In this document: piece after piece, positions 52,348-60,677 of the stretch
How positions within the stretch are numbered: the stretch's first letter is position 1
Layout: each line of letters opens with the position of its first letter
Assembly: GCF_034555965.1 (NCBI RefSeq)
Contig: NZ_JAYDCK010000002.1
Span: forward strand, 62,001 to 126,000
Length of the DNA stretch: 64,000 nt
Reading direction: 5' to 3'
Source: Aquicoccus sp. G2-2
GTDB lineage: Bacteria; Pseudomonadota; Alphaproteobacteria; Rhodobacterales; Rhodobacteraceae
Notes under the pieces: model-generated
The model's input: the letters and a program-made list of their open reading frames with translations, nothing else
The model's database searches: none
What the model was told of the DNA's origin: nothing
Position numbers and translations under genes: made by a program

Positions 52348-52586
52348 TTTCAATATACCCACAGGCTGTGTTGCAGGCTGGAACTCAACGATTTGTGCCT
52401 CATAGAAAGGCCGGATCCGTCAGCGTGTGGCAATGAAGAAGAAAATTGTCCACAGATTCGACCGTCTGATAATTAGGGGTACAATATTGCAATTAACGGT
52501 ACAGTACGAAAATTAGGGGTACAAATCGTCGTTGATATTGCAGGATAAATTCTGCACGGATTCTGACTAATTAGGGTACAGTGACA
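52280..52586. mobile_element. 307-bp non-autonomous element with TniA/TnsB-like repeated ends
   Basis: Both ends read inward as TGTCACTGTACCCTAAT (52280-52296 on plus; mirrored to 52586 on minus). Sub-terminal copies of TGTACCCCTAATT follow: one on the left side (52337-52349) and three on the right (complement at 52471-52483, 52491-52503, 52511-52523, phased by 20 bp; the middle one varies as TGTACCGTTAATT). Terminal TGT plus repeated binding sites is the end architecture of Mu/TniA/TnsB-type transposons. There is no gene inside. A DnaA-box-like TTGTCCACA lies at 52446. No convincing 5-bp duplication was seen. Confidence 0.65.
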
Positions 52587-52689
52587 GCTGGCTTAAAAAC
52601 GCATAGAGGGGACGTCGTCGGACAGCCCTCACATTGAAACTCAACGCCGAAGGGACTGATGCTGTAACCGCCCCCCGAGTCACCTAACG

Positions 52690-53976
52690 CTAAAGCGTCA
52701 CCTCGCTCCAAAGGGTGCTGACGGGCAGCGCGTAATTTCCGTTGCCGAACGACAGTTTTTCCCGACCCAGATAGAACACGATACCTGTGCAAGTCTTTGT
52801 CCGCCCCGGTCCCTCTTTTGAGAACCACTTCAGGCGCTTGAAATCGTCGTTGCTTACGGAGGCAGATGATTTCACTTCGATGCAGATGAGATGATTGCCT
52901 CCGTCGATCAAAATATCTATCTCGCGCTGTTCAGAACTGCGCCAGTGATAAAGCCGATAATCGGATTCCTGCATTGGCAGTGCGCGTTGCAGTTCACCTG
53001 CGACAAAGCTCTCGAATAGCCCGCCTAAAGCCTGCGGTGTATGGTCTATCGCAAATGTCGCGTCAGTGAAACGGCGCAACGCACAGGCGATCCCGGAATC
53101 CACAAAATGATACTTGGGCTGTTTGATCTCGCGTCTGCTTTCACCTGACGTCCAGGCACCGAGTTTTGTGAGCATCGATAGACGAACAAGGATATCAAGG
53201 TACTGATCGACAGTCACACGTTGCAGCTTTGTCAGTTTGGCGAGTTCCGAGGTATTGATTTCCTGTGCAGAGCGTGCAGCCATCTGGTCAATCAGAATCC
53301 GCAAGGCATCCGGCTTTCGAACTGGCGTTATGTCGGCCACGTCCCGTTCGACCACGGCATCAATGTAGCCGCGATATCCGCGTTGTCGTGAGCGCATAGG
53401 CAGTGCTCTTGTTTCTGGAAACCCGCCTGCCAAAATCAGATCGATGTAGTCGCTGCGTAAAAGTGGTTCGGGATCGGATATCTGACCGAGGTTCGGGTCT
53501 TTTTGCATTGCCCAGTCCACCAAGTGGCTAATTGGTCCGCTTTTGACCTCTGCCACCGACAAGGGCCAAAGTTTCAGCGTGCGCATCCTGCCTGCCAGCG
53601 AGTCAGCCACGTCAGTGGTTGTAAATATGTTGGAGGAGCCGGTGAGAACAAACTGGCCCTTACGTCGGTCCGTATCGACCACCCGCTTGATCGCAAGCGC
53701 CAACTTCTTGGACCGTTGAGCCTCGTCGATAATGAGCGGAGCCTGATCTAGGTCCTGCATTAGGCTGGCCAGTTGCCCTTCTGGGTCCGCCTCAATGGCC
53801 GACAGGACTGCAGCGTCATCTAATGTGATGAAGCGGCCATGGCCGAACAAATCCCTGACAAGGGTTGTCTTGCCAACCTGTCTAGGTCCAATGAGGTTCA
53901 CCACGCGCGCTGACGCTATGGCTTCTTCCAGTTCGACAACGAGGTGTCTCGGGAGGTATACCTCTGTCTCAGTCAT
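52690..53976 (-). CDS. AAA ATPase with DUF4143 domain
   Basis: A 428-residue protein. N-terminal AAA_14 ATPase: Walker A NLIGPRQVGKTTLVRDL, Walker B APLIIDEAQRSKKL, sensor FVLTGSSNIFTT. After a winged-helix section (TSELAKLTKLQRVTVDQYLD) comes the DUF4143 nuclease-like domain with the EVK core (REIDILIDGGNHLICIEVKS). Such stand-alone ATPases are common in accessory DNA; function is unknown, some may act in toxin-antitoxin or DNA processing. Its promoter carries three phased repeats (54056-54114). Confidence 0.92.
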   Translation of the reverse strand: MTETEVYLPRHLVVELEEAIASARVVNLIGPRQVGKTTLVRDLFGHGRFITLDDAAVLSAIEADPEGQLASLMQDLDQAPLIIDEAQRSKKLALAIKRVVDTDRRKGQFVLTGSSNIFTTTDVADSLAGRMRTLKLWPLSVAEVKSGPISHLVDWAMQKDPNLGQISDPEPLLRSDYIDLILAGGFPETRALPMRSRQRGYRGYIDAVVERDVADITPVRKPDALRILIDQMAARSAQEINTSELAKLTKLQRVTVDQYLDILVRLSMLTKLGAWTSGESRREIKQPKYHFVDSGIACALRRFTDATFAIDHTPQALGGLFESFVAGELQRALPMQESDYRLYHWRSSEQREIDILIDGGNHLICIEVKSSASVSNDDFKRLKWFSKEGPGRTKTCTGIVFYLGREKLSFGNGNYALPVSTLWSEVTL

Positions 53977-54055
53977 GGACCTGCCGTCTTCCTTTATTCA
54001 GTGTGCGCCAGCCCCGCTGAAAAGCCGCCTGCGGTCTGTGTAATAGAAGTACCGT

Positions 54056-54114
54056 CATTTGTCTATTACGCACCCGGCCATTTGTTCATTAGATGGTCTG
54101 CCATTTGCTCATTA
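54056..54114. promoter_or_regulatory. Three phased direct repeats CATTTGYTCATTA
   Basis: CATTTGTCTATTA (54056-54068), CATTTGTTCATTA (54079-54091) and CATTTGCTCATTA (54102-54114), start-to-start 23 bp. The array lies just upstream of the DUF4143 ATPase start and downstream of scpB. A likely operator for a multimeric regulator. Confidence 0.7.
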
Positions 54115-54130
54115 GCTGAAGATCCAGCGA

Positions 54131-54721
54131 TCACTCCGTCAGCCCCGCATCGTCCAGTTGTTCGCGGTCTGGTAAATCCCTGAGGCTCTCCAGATCGAAG
54201 GCAGCAAGGAATTGCCCGGTGGTGACGAATGTATAGGGCGCGCCACGCCGGGGAGAGCGTGGCCCGGTGCCGATCAGCCCGTGCGCATGCAGCCGACCCA
54301 TCAGGTCACGGCTGATCTCCTTCCCGAAGATATCTTTCAGCCCGTCGCGGGTGATCGGCTGATGATAGGCAATCGCCGCAAGCACAGCGACGTCAAACTC
54401 GTTCAGGTCGAGCAACTGATCGCCGACATCCGCCGCGGCTCGGATCGCGGGCCCATAGGCGGTCCGCGTCCGAAACATCCAGCCGCCCGCCACCTGGGCC
54501 AGTTCGAAGGCGCGCCCCTCCAGATCGGCGACGAGATCCTCGACCAGCAGATCGACCGAGGCCCCCTGCCCTATTATGCGGGCAAGAGCCTCGCGTGGCA
54601 CTGGCGATGCGGACGCGAACAGCACCGCCTCGATCCGCCGCATCCATTCGCGCCAACGCAGCTCGGGCGGCAAATCGGTCAGCTCGCGATCGAGCTCTGA
54701 CTCAGAACCGCCCCTGGCCAT
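54131..54721 (-). CDS. scpB: ScpB-like segregation/condensation protein
   Basis: A 196-residue protein with two winged-helix domains as in ScpB: MRRIEAVLFASASPVPREAL, then DQLLDLNEFDVAVLAAIAYH QPITRDGLKDIFGKEISRDL, and RGAPYTFVTTGQFLAAFDLE. ScpB binds ScpA at the head of SMC condensin; plasmid homologues without ScpA occur frequently in alphaproteobacteria next to DUF1403 genes. It starts 3 nt after the corrected DUF1403 stop and is probably co-translated with it. Confidence 0.88.
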   Translation of the reverse strand: MARGGSESELDRELTDLPPELRWREWMRRIEAVLFASASPVPREALARIIGQGASVDLLVEDLVADLEGRAFELAQVAGGWMFRTRTAYGPAIRAAADVGDQLLDLNEFDVAVLAAIAYHQPITRDGLKDIFGKEISRDLMGRLHAHGLIGTGPRSPRRGAPYTFVTTGQFLAAFDLESLRDLPDREQLDDAGLTE

Positions 54722-54724
54722 CGC

Positions 54725-55620
54725 TCAGATCCCGTAGAGCCGGAAGGTGTCCCGGCCGGTCAGTTCCCGGACGGCACCAAGGTCGACCAGTCGGTCGCAG
54801 AGCCGACGTGCGGCACGATCCGGCATGGGCAAGGCCGAGGGGGCTACGGCGTCGTGGCTCAGAAACATCTCGACGGCTTCCCCGCCGCCTTTGCCCGGAG
54901 TTTTGGCGCGACCGCTTTCAAATGCGCGACCCGACGTGTCAGGTCCGCAGCCAGCCGCACGGCCTCGATAGCCGCCGAAACAAGCGCGCGGTGACAGGCC
55001 AGGCGCAGGTCTTCCCCGTGCATTCGCAGGTCGGCCCGTTTCAACCCGCCAGCCAAGAGCGGCACCAGGTGATCCCAACCGAGCGTATGAGCCAGGGTGG
55101 CATCTGCCAGAACGAGCGCCGATACGTCGGCACGCGGCGCCTCCGTCAAAACCGCCGCCAGCACCGTCGCAGCGCGGTTCACCGGCTCACCGCGACCAGC
55201 ATCAATCCAGCCCGCGATCTTCCCGACCGGAGTCATCGGCAGGGCCCGGCCCAGTGCCTTGACCGATACCGGTCGCTCTACCGCGCGCCGCCAAGACAGA
55301 TAAGTCTCTCCAGCTGGCCCGGGCAGATCACCGGGCCGCAGCAGGTGCACCGCGTCACGCAACGCCGCCGCTCGTTCGGGCCGTCCCGAGAACGCCACAC
55401 AAGCCGCCGCCGATCGCAGGGCAAGGCGGTCACGCATCAAGGCATGAGGGACACACGCCCGCCTTGCCACAAGTTGCAGGTGGGAGAGCGCCGCCCCGGA
55501 CAAAAACGCCACATCCTCAAGAGTTTCTGCGCATCCCGCAGTGATCCAGGCCGGCATCAGGGGTATTGTGTCCGGGGCGGCGCACGCTGATTGTAAAGAG
55601 TTGTTCATGGTACAGAGCAT
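54725..55620 (-). CDS. DUF1403 family protein, frameshifted as sequenced
   Basis: The main frame (55620-54859; MLCTMNNSLQSACAAPDTIP...) is the DUF1403 body, a helical Ala/Arg/Leu-rich protein (AALRDAVHLLRPGDLPGPAG, LADATLAHTLGWDHLVPLLA). The last 50 residues lie in another frame (GEAVEMFLSHDAVAPSALPM to TGRDTFRLYGI, stop 54725). One more base in the C4 run 54880-54883 joins them as AKAAGEAVEMF. The family is found on alphaproteobacterial plasmids beside scpB; its function is unknown. Start could also be the Met at residue 5. Confidence 0.85.
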
Positions 55621-55932
55621 AGCGCGCGACGGCGCTTTACGCTACACAATTATGGCGAAACCGCCCCACCTTGCCATTCCTATTTATGTCCACTAAGTTT
55701 GCCTTATCGGACGTAACAATATATGATGCGTGAGATGGCTCAAAGTTCATATTTCATCATCGGACTCGCCCGAAATCGGCCCTCTCGCCGCGCAAGTTCT
55801 TGTTTCATTCATGGACAAGGCCTTAGCTCAATCTCTGGACTCGTCTTGACGCGGTCACGGGCTATGAGACGGACAGGTTCTGAGCCGGAATTCGTGAGAC
55901 TGGCTGAGTCGGGGTTTCTGAGACTGGGGCCG
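55621..55932. other. Intergenic region without a supported gene
   Basis: About 310 bp between DUF1403 and vapC. The left 60 bp should hold the DUF1403-scpB promoter. The remainder contains short repeated words (GAGACTGG near 55906 and 55920) but no convincing ORF, repeat array or terminator. Confidence 0.45.
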
Positions 55933-56301
55933 TCAGCCGACGAGATCGACCTCATAGGCCCCGAGCTTCGTGTCGGAGCTGGCAAGGCGCAACCCCTCGC
56001 ACCGTGCCTGCGCGACCAGCATCCGGTCGAATGGATCGGTGTGATACAACGGCAACGCTGCCGCGGCTTCCGCATGGGTCCAGGAGATCGGCAATGGCCG
56101 GCAACCCGCGTCGACCGCGATCTCGAACAGATCGTCCGGCACGTCGAGCTTGCCGATGGCGCACTTGATCCCGATTTCCCAGACACTCGCCGCCGACAGA
56201 TAAACGTCACCTTCGGAGATCGCCCGCGCCTGCTCTGCCGTGAGGCGCGGATCGTTCAGGACTGCCCAGAGCAGCACATGAGTGTCGAGCAGAACCCGCA
56301 C
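55933..56301 (-). CDS. vapC: VapC-type PIN-domain toxin
   Basis: A 122-residue PIN RNase. Acidic active-site residues: Asp6 (RVLLDTHVLLWAV), Glu in SVWEIGIK, Asp in TDPFDRMLVAQA and Asp in LASSDTKLGAY. This is the DTHxLLW sub-branch usually paired with a Phd/YefM-type antitoxin, as here. Expected to cut tRNA or other RNA when unbound. Directly preceded by its antitoxin gene without a gap. Confidence 0.93.
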   Translation of the reverse strand: MRVLLDTHVLLWAVLNDPRLTAEQARAISEGDVYLSAASVWEIGIKCAIGKLDVPDDLFEIAVDAGCRPLPISWTHAEAAAALPLYHTDPFDRMLVAQARCEGLRLASSDTKLGAYEVDLVG

Positions 56302-56540
56302 TTAACGCCCGGCGCTCTGCGCGAACATCTCGGCAATCTCCTCGTCGCCTTCAAACATGTCTTCCGGCAGCGCGAACTTACCCTCCAGGGCGCCAATCAA
56401 CGGCCGCCCGACGGGGCGGCCCGCCGCCACAATCCGCGCGACGGGACGCCCGTAGCGGGTCAGCTCAATGGCCTCCCCGCCTCCGCGCGACGGATCAACT
56501 CGGCAAACTGGGCCTTGGCTTCTGCAATGGCGATCTGCAT
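56302..56540 (-). CDS. vapB: Phd/VapB-type antitoxin, frameshifted as sequenced
   Basis: Starts at 56540 (MQIAIAEAKAQFAELIRRAE), the Phd/YefM N-terminus, then changes frame at a C4 run (56475-56478) and continues GEAIELTRYGRPVARIVAAG to EEIAEMFAQSAGR. One more base restores an 78-residue antitoxin. The N-terminal half binds the operon promoter and the C-terminal tail should wrap the VapC toxin. Abuts vapC. Confidence 0.85.
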
Positions 56541-56583
56541 GGGCGTCTTCCTTTTCACTCTGACCAACATATAGGTCACCATC

Positions 56584-57626
56584 ATGAATGACACAAGAGA
56601 TCCGATTACTCTCCCCAGCTCTGTTGCCGGTTCTGGTACGCTTGATCGACTGGTCGAGAGAGCCCGAGACTACGCCAAACAAGCAGCGTCCGAGAACACG
56701 TTGAAGGCCTACGCCAAGGACTGGGCGCATTTTACACGCTGGTGCCGGATGAAGGGTGCTGACCCCCTGCCTCCCTCGCCGGAGATGATCGGGCTCTATC
56801 TTGCCGACCTGGCGTCATCTTCACGCCCCTCCCTGCCCGTTCGTCGGGCCGCCCGTTGGCGGTCAGCACCATCGAACGCCGCCTCTCCGGTCTCGCCTGG
56901 AACTACGCGCAACGGGGCTTCAGCCTTGATCGCAAGAACCGCCACATTGCCACCGTGCTGGCCGGGATCAAACGCAAGCATGCAAGACCACCCGTTCAGA
57001 AAGAGGCCATCCTGCGCGATGATATCCTCGCCATGGTGGCCACCCTGCCCTATGATCTGCGCGGCCTGCGCGACCGGGCGATTCTGCTTCTGGGCTATGC
57101 CGGCGGCCTGCGCCGATCCGAAATCATTAGCCTCGACGTGCACAAGGACGACACGCCAGACTCCGGCGGCTGGATCGACATCATGGAAAAAGGCGCCCTG
57201 CTGACGCTGAATGCCAAGACCGGTTGGCGCGAGGTCGAGATCGGCCGGGGCTCGAGCGAGCAGACCTGCCCAGTGCATGCACTTGAGCAATGGCTTCACT
57301 TCGCCAGGATCGACTTCGGGCCGGTGTTCACGCGCACATCGCGCGATGGCAGATCGGCGCTGGAAGCCCGGCTCAGCGACAAACATGTCGCACGGCTGAT
57401 CAAGCGATGCGTGCTGGCCGCTGGAATCCGCGCGGATCTGCCGGAAAAGGACCGCCTCGCCCTGTTTTCGGGCCACTCTCTGCGCGCGGGCCTCGCCAGC
57501 AGCGCCGAGGTCGACGAGCGATATGTCCAGAAGCAGCTTGGTCACGCCTCGGCGGAAATGACGCGTCGCTACCAGCGCCGCCGTGACCGGTTCCGCGTGA
57601 ACCTGACCAAGGCGGCTGGGCTATAG
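56584..57626 (+). CDS. Tyrosine recombinase/integrase, frameshifted as sequenced
   Basis: Frame 1 (56584 to about 56850) is the SAM-like core-binding domain: ERARDYAKQAASENTLKAYA, WAHFTRWCRMKGADPLPPSP. Frame 2 (to 57626) is the catalytic domain: LRDRAILLLGYAGGLRRSEI (first Arg), LFSGHSLRAGLASSA (H-x-x-R), QLGHASAEMTRRYQ (His and Tyr). The frames join if one base is added in a C or G run between 56826 and 56856, giving LAVSTIERRLSGL. Total about 347 residues. It sits divergent from the vapBC pair and ahead of a serine recombinase, in the plasmid backbone. Confidence 0.88.
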
Positions 57627-57682
57627 CTCCCGCGCCCAACCGGTCGTTTATTGGCGATACCTAAAACTGCAAAAAGCATGAT

Positions 57683-58579
57683 TTGATGCCCTTGATAGGT
57701 TATGCCCGCGTATCCACAGAGGATCAGACCCCCCTGCCCCAGTCGCAGGCCCTGAAATCTGCGGGCTGCGCCGAAATATATGAAGAACAGGCCTCGGGCG
57801 GCAATCGTTCGCGGCCGGTGCTTGCGCGTGTGTTGGAGCGCATCGGCAAGGGCGACACGCTGGTGGTCGTGCGGATCGACCGCCTCGCGCGATCCCTGTC
57901 GCATCTGCTGGAGGTGATCGAACGTCTGGAGGCCAAGGGTGCGTTCTTTCGTTCCATTCAGGACCCGATCGACACCGGATCCCCGCAGGGCAAGTTCACG
58001 TTGCAAGTGCTGGGGGCCGCGGCCGAGTTCGAGCGCGCCCTGATCCGTGAACGGACCAAGGCTGGGCTTGCCAGCGCACTCACAAAGGGCCGCGTGGGCG
58101 GCAACCCTGGGCTCCGGGCCAAAGACCCTGCCGCTCTTCGCAAGGTGCGGCTGGCGCGACAGGACGGTTACATCGAGCGTCTGAACGAGATGGCACAAGA
58201 TTGGGTGCCCCATGTGCGCCGCTTGCGGCCGGATATGGCCTGGGAAGACCTGCTGCGGATCATCAATGGCCCCCTGCCCTACGACCGCCACTGGACGCAA
58301 AGCCGCCTTCTGCACGCAGTGAAAGCCTATGTGCGCGACGGGTTTCTGCCCAATGAAGTGCTTGGTCGCGCTGGACGACGCGAAACCGACAACCGCCTGC
58401 CCGGGATTGTCGCTGGCATCAAGGGCGCGGACCCTGACATCACGCTCCAGGCGATCTGTGACCGGCTGGAATCCATGCGCGATCGCACCCCGCGCGGACG
58501 CGCCAACTGGCCGCCGTCGTCCGTGAGGATGCTGCTGGAACGCGCGGAGAAGTTGGGCTTGCTGAAGTGCGCGCAATAA
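57683..58579 (+). CDS. Serine recombinase (resolvase family)
   Basis: A 298-residue recombinase with an intact catalytic N-terminus: LIGYARVSTEDQTPLPQSQA (Ser nucleophile in RVST), VVVRIDRLARSLSHLLEVIE, and GKFTLQVLGAAAEFERALIR ERTKAG. The C-terminal extension (170 residues; VPHVRRLRPDMAWEDLLRII, TLQAICDRLESMRDRTPRGR, PSSVRMLLERAEKLGLL) has recombinase-type DNA-binding features rather than a simple Hin HTH. It may resolve plasmid multimers, with the long palindrome just downstream as a possible site (inference). Confidence 0.92.
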   Translation: MMPLIGYARVSTEDQTPLPQSQALKSAGCAEIYEEQASGGNRSRPVLARVLERIGKGDTLVVVRIDRLARSLSHLLEVIERLEAKGAFFRSIQDPIDTGSPQGKFTLQVLGAAAEFERALIRERTKAGLASALTKGRVGGNPGLRAKDPAALRKVRLARQDGYIERLNEMAQDWVPHVRRLRPDMAWEDLLRIINGPLPYDRHWTQSRLLHAVKAYVRDGFLPNEVLGRAGRRETDNRLPGIVAGIKGADPDITLQAICDRLESMRDRTPRGRANWPPSSVRMLLERAEKLGLLKCAQ

Positions 58580-58582
58580 ACA

Positions 58583-58625
58583 CAACCTTGCAAATCTTCC
58601 AATTCATGGAACGATTGCAAGGTTG
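58583..58625. terminator. Long hairpin between convergent genes
   Basis: CAACCTTGCAAATC ... GATTGCAAGGTTG arms (one bulge) enclose a second stem TTCCA-ATTCA-TGGAA. It lies 3 nt after the recombinase stop and 16 nt from the convergent vapC stop, so a bidirectional terminator is likely; a recombination site is the alternative. Confidence 0.65.
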
Positions 58626-58640
58626 CAGCCCATTTTCTGG

Positions 58641-59036
58641 TCAGGTGAATGGATTCACGACGCGTAACTGATCTTCGACCAGCAATCCGTCGTGCATATC
58701 TTCGCTCAACAAAGTCGTGCATCCAGCAATAAGAGCGGCCGACACAATCATCGCGTCATAGACCGAAAGCTGGTATTTTTCTGCCAAAGCTCGGCCCACA
58801 AGATGGGTTTGCACAGACAGGTCCTCGACTGGACATAAGGATTGGACCCCTGCGAGAAAAGCGCCAGTCTCCTCCCAACTGAGGCCGGCTTTCCTCCGGC
58901 AATTGACCATCGCTTCGTTCAGGACCTGCACACTGATCCGCGGCCCCTGCCCCAGGATGTCTTCCGCCCGATCCGCCTTTGGGCCGTCGTCAAGAAGGTA
59001 AAGGACGACATTTGTATCCGCGAATTCAGCGCTCAT
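58641..59036 (-). CDS. PIN-domain toxin (VapC-like)
   Basis: A 131-residue PIN protein with the active-site acids in FADTNVVLYLLDDGP (Asp), ISVQVLNEAMVNCRRK (Glu), LSVYDAMIVSAALIAG (Asp) and LLSEDMHDGL (Asp). It is a second toxin-antitoxin pair near the replication genes, probably acting in plasmid maintenance. It overlaps its antitoxin by 11 nt. Confidence 0.93.
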   Translation of the reverse strand: MSAEFADTNVVLYLLDDGPKADRAEDILGQGPRISVQVLNEAMVNCRRKAGLSWEETGAFLAGVQSLCPVEDLSVQTHLVGRALAEKYQLSVYDAMIVSAALIAGCTTLLSEDMHDGLLVEDQLRVVNPFT

Positions 59037-59253
59037 GCGCAGCGTCGCGGCTCAGGCGTGCGTCCTTGGATAGCTTTCCGCGAAACCGCCTAAGCCCTTG
59101 CAGGACTTCATCGGCGCGAGGTTGGCGCTGGATAAGCAAAGTACCGTCGTCCTTTATCAGATCGATTTGGTCACCCTCTTTGAGGCCAAGTTCGCGCACA
59201 AGATCGGCAGGCAGCCGGACCGCGAGCGAATTCCCCCATTTTGCAACTTGCAT
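59026..59253 (-). CDS. AbrB/MazE-type antitoxin
   Basis: A 75-residue antitoxin from Met 59253 (MQVAKWGNSLAVRLPADLVR ...). The SpoVT/AbrB swapped-hairpin domain fills the N-terminal half (GNSLAVRLPADLVRELGLKE GDQIDLIKDD), and the basic C-terminus should bind the PIN toxin. The in-frame extension up to 59433 has no coding character. Its promoter region faces repA. Confidence 0.92.
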   Translation of the reverse strand: MQVAKWGNSLAVRLPADLVRELGLKEGDQIDLIKDDGTLLIQRQPRADEVLQGLRRFRGKLSKDARLSRDAAHER

Positions 59254-59489
59254 GGTGTCGTTCCTCCAAGTGGATATACGGTCATATATGTATATCATTC
59301 TGCCGCAATTGCCAAGATCAGCATTCGACGACGACGGCGAACGGGCTTGTGTTTCGACGGTGAGCCCACACAAGATGTGGAAAAAACTTGCGCGAATCCG
59401 ACTCTTACGGCAATAGTCACGGAAACGAGGCAAAAAACGTCAATAACCGTGAACACGCCAAAGATGCGTAGCGCGGATCGAGAGGGCAG

Positions 59490-60677
59490 ATGAACAAGAC
59501 TTTCGTGCATCAGGACCTGAACGCGGTCATCCGCCAGCATTCAGAGTGGCTGGCCAACCAGTTGCATTCGCAACGCGAGAGCCTGTTTCCCCCTGACGCC
59601 ACGAAGGAAATGCGCAAATTCACCTCCGGCGAGGCGGCAGCGCTTCTTGGTGTGAACGACTCATACCTGCGCAAACTCAACCTTGATGGCAAGGGCCCTT
59701 CGCCTGAACTGACGGCCGGCAATCGTCGCCTGTATTCCGCGCAGGACATTCAGGCCCTGCGTGTCTTGCTGGAAAAGACCGCGCGCAAGCATGGAGACTA
59801 TATCCCCGGACGGCGTGACGGCGATCACCTGCAAGTCATCGGTGTGATGAACTTCAAGGGTGGCTCGGGCAAAACGACGACTTCGGCACACCTTGCGCAA
59901 CGGCTGGCCTTGCGCGGCTATCGCGTCCTGGGCATTGATCTTGATCCGCAGGCCTCATTCACGGCGTTACATGGCGTACAGCCCGAATTCGATCTGACAG
60001 ATGGCGGCACGCTCTATGACGCGATCCGCTATGACGACCCAGAGCCGATCCGCGCCGTCATCCGTAAGACCTATATCCCGAACCTCGACCTGATCCCGGG
60101 CAATCTGGAACTGATGGAGTTCGAACACGAAACGCCGCGTGCTCTTTCACAAGGCAACGCAGGCCTGTTCTTTTTCCGCGTGAAAGAGGCGTTGGCGCAG
60201 GTTGACGGCGATTACGACGTTGTGGTCATCGACTGCCCGCCGCAACTGGGCTTTCTCACCATGTCCGCACTTTCTGCCGCCACCGGCGTGCTGGTCACAA
60301 TTCATCCGGAAATGCTCGACGTGATGTCGATGTCGCAATTTCTGCGCATGACGGCTGATCTGATGGACGTGATCGCCGAAAGCGGTGCGGACATGTCCCA
60401 CGACTGGATGCGCTATGCGCTGACACGCTATGAACCTCAGGATGCACCACAAAACCGGATCGTCGCCTTTCTGCGCACCATGTATGGCGATGCGGTGCTC
60501 AACTCGCCAATGCTCAAATCCACGGCGATCTCCGATGCAGGTCTGACAAAGCAAACCCTATACGAAGTCGAGCGGAGCGCCTTTACCCGCACGACCTACG
60601 ATCGCGCCCTTGAAAGTCTGAACGCGCTGAACGACGAAGTCGCTGATATTATTCAGAAAACGTGGGGTCGGTCATGA
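59490..60677 (+). CDS. repA: Plasmid partition ATPase RepA
   Basis: A 395-residue ParA-type protein of repABC cassettes. N-terminal HTH-type region (FTSGEAAALLGVNDSYLRKL, LTAGNRRLYSAQDIQALRVL) that represses the operon, then the Walker-type ATPase: VIGVMNFKGGSGKTTTSAHL, VLGIDLDPQASFTALHG, YDVVVIDCPPQLGFLTMSAL. It moves the plasmid with RepB bound at parS. It overlaps repB by 16 nt. The 236-bp region upstream (59254-59489) is AT-rich and should hold the repABC and antitoxin promoters. Confidence 0.97.
   Translation: MNKTFVHQDLNAVIRQHSEWLANQLHSQRESLFPPDATKEMRKFTSGEAAALLGVNDSYLRKLNLDGKGPSPELTAGNRRLYSAQDIQALRVLLEKTARKHGDYIPGRRDGDHLQVIGVMNFKGGSGKTTTSAHLAQRLALRGYRVLGIDLDPQASFTALHGVQPEFDLTDGGTLYDAIRYDDPEPIRAVIRKTYIPNLDLIPGNLELMEFEHETPRALSQGNAGLFFFRVKEALAQVDGDYDVVVIDCPPQLGFLTMSALSAATGVLVTIHPEMLDVMSMSQFLRMTADLMDVIAESGADMSHDWMRYALTRYEPQDAPQNRIVAFLRTMYGDAVLNSPMLKSTAISDAGLTKQTLYEVERSAFTRTTYDRALESLNALNDEVADIIQKTWGRS

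Noticed and set aside
51896-52580. Possible CRISPR array
   Set aside because: Repeat units are 10-13 bp with 19-20 bp periods, some inverted, and there are no unique spacers of normal size nor cas genes.
54595-55590. 331-codon plus-strand ORF opposite scpB/DUF1403
   Set aside because: Low-complexity Arg/Pro/Ser translation, antisense to two recognisable genes.
57569-58585. 338-codon minus-strand ORF opposite the serine recombinase
   Set aside because: The plus strand has complete recombinase motifs; the minus frame has none.
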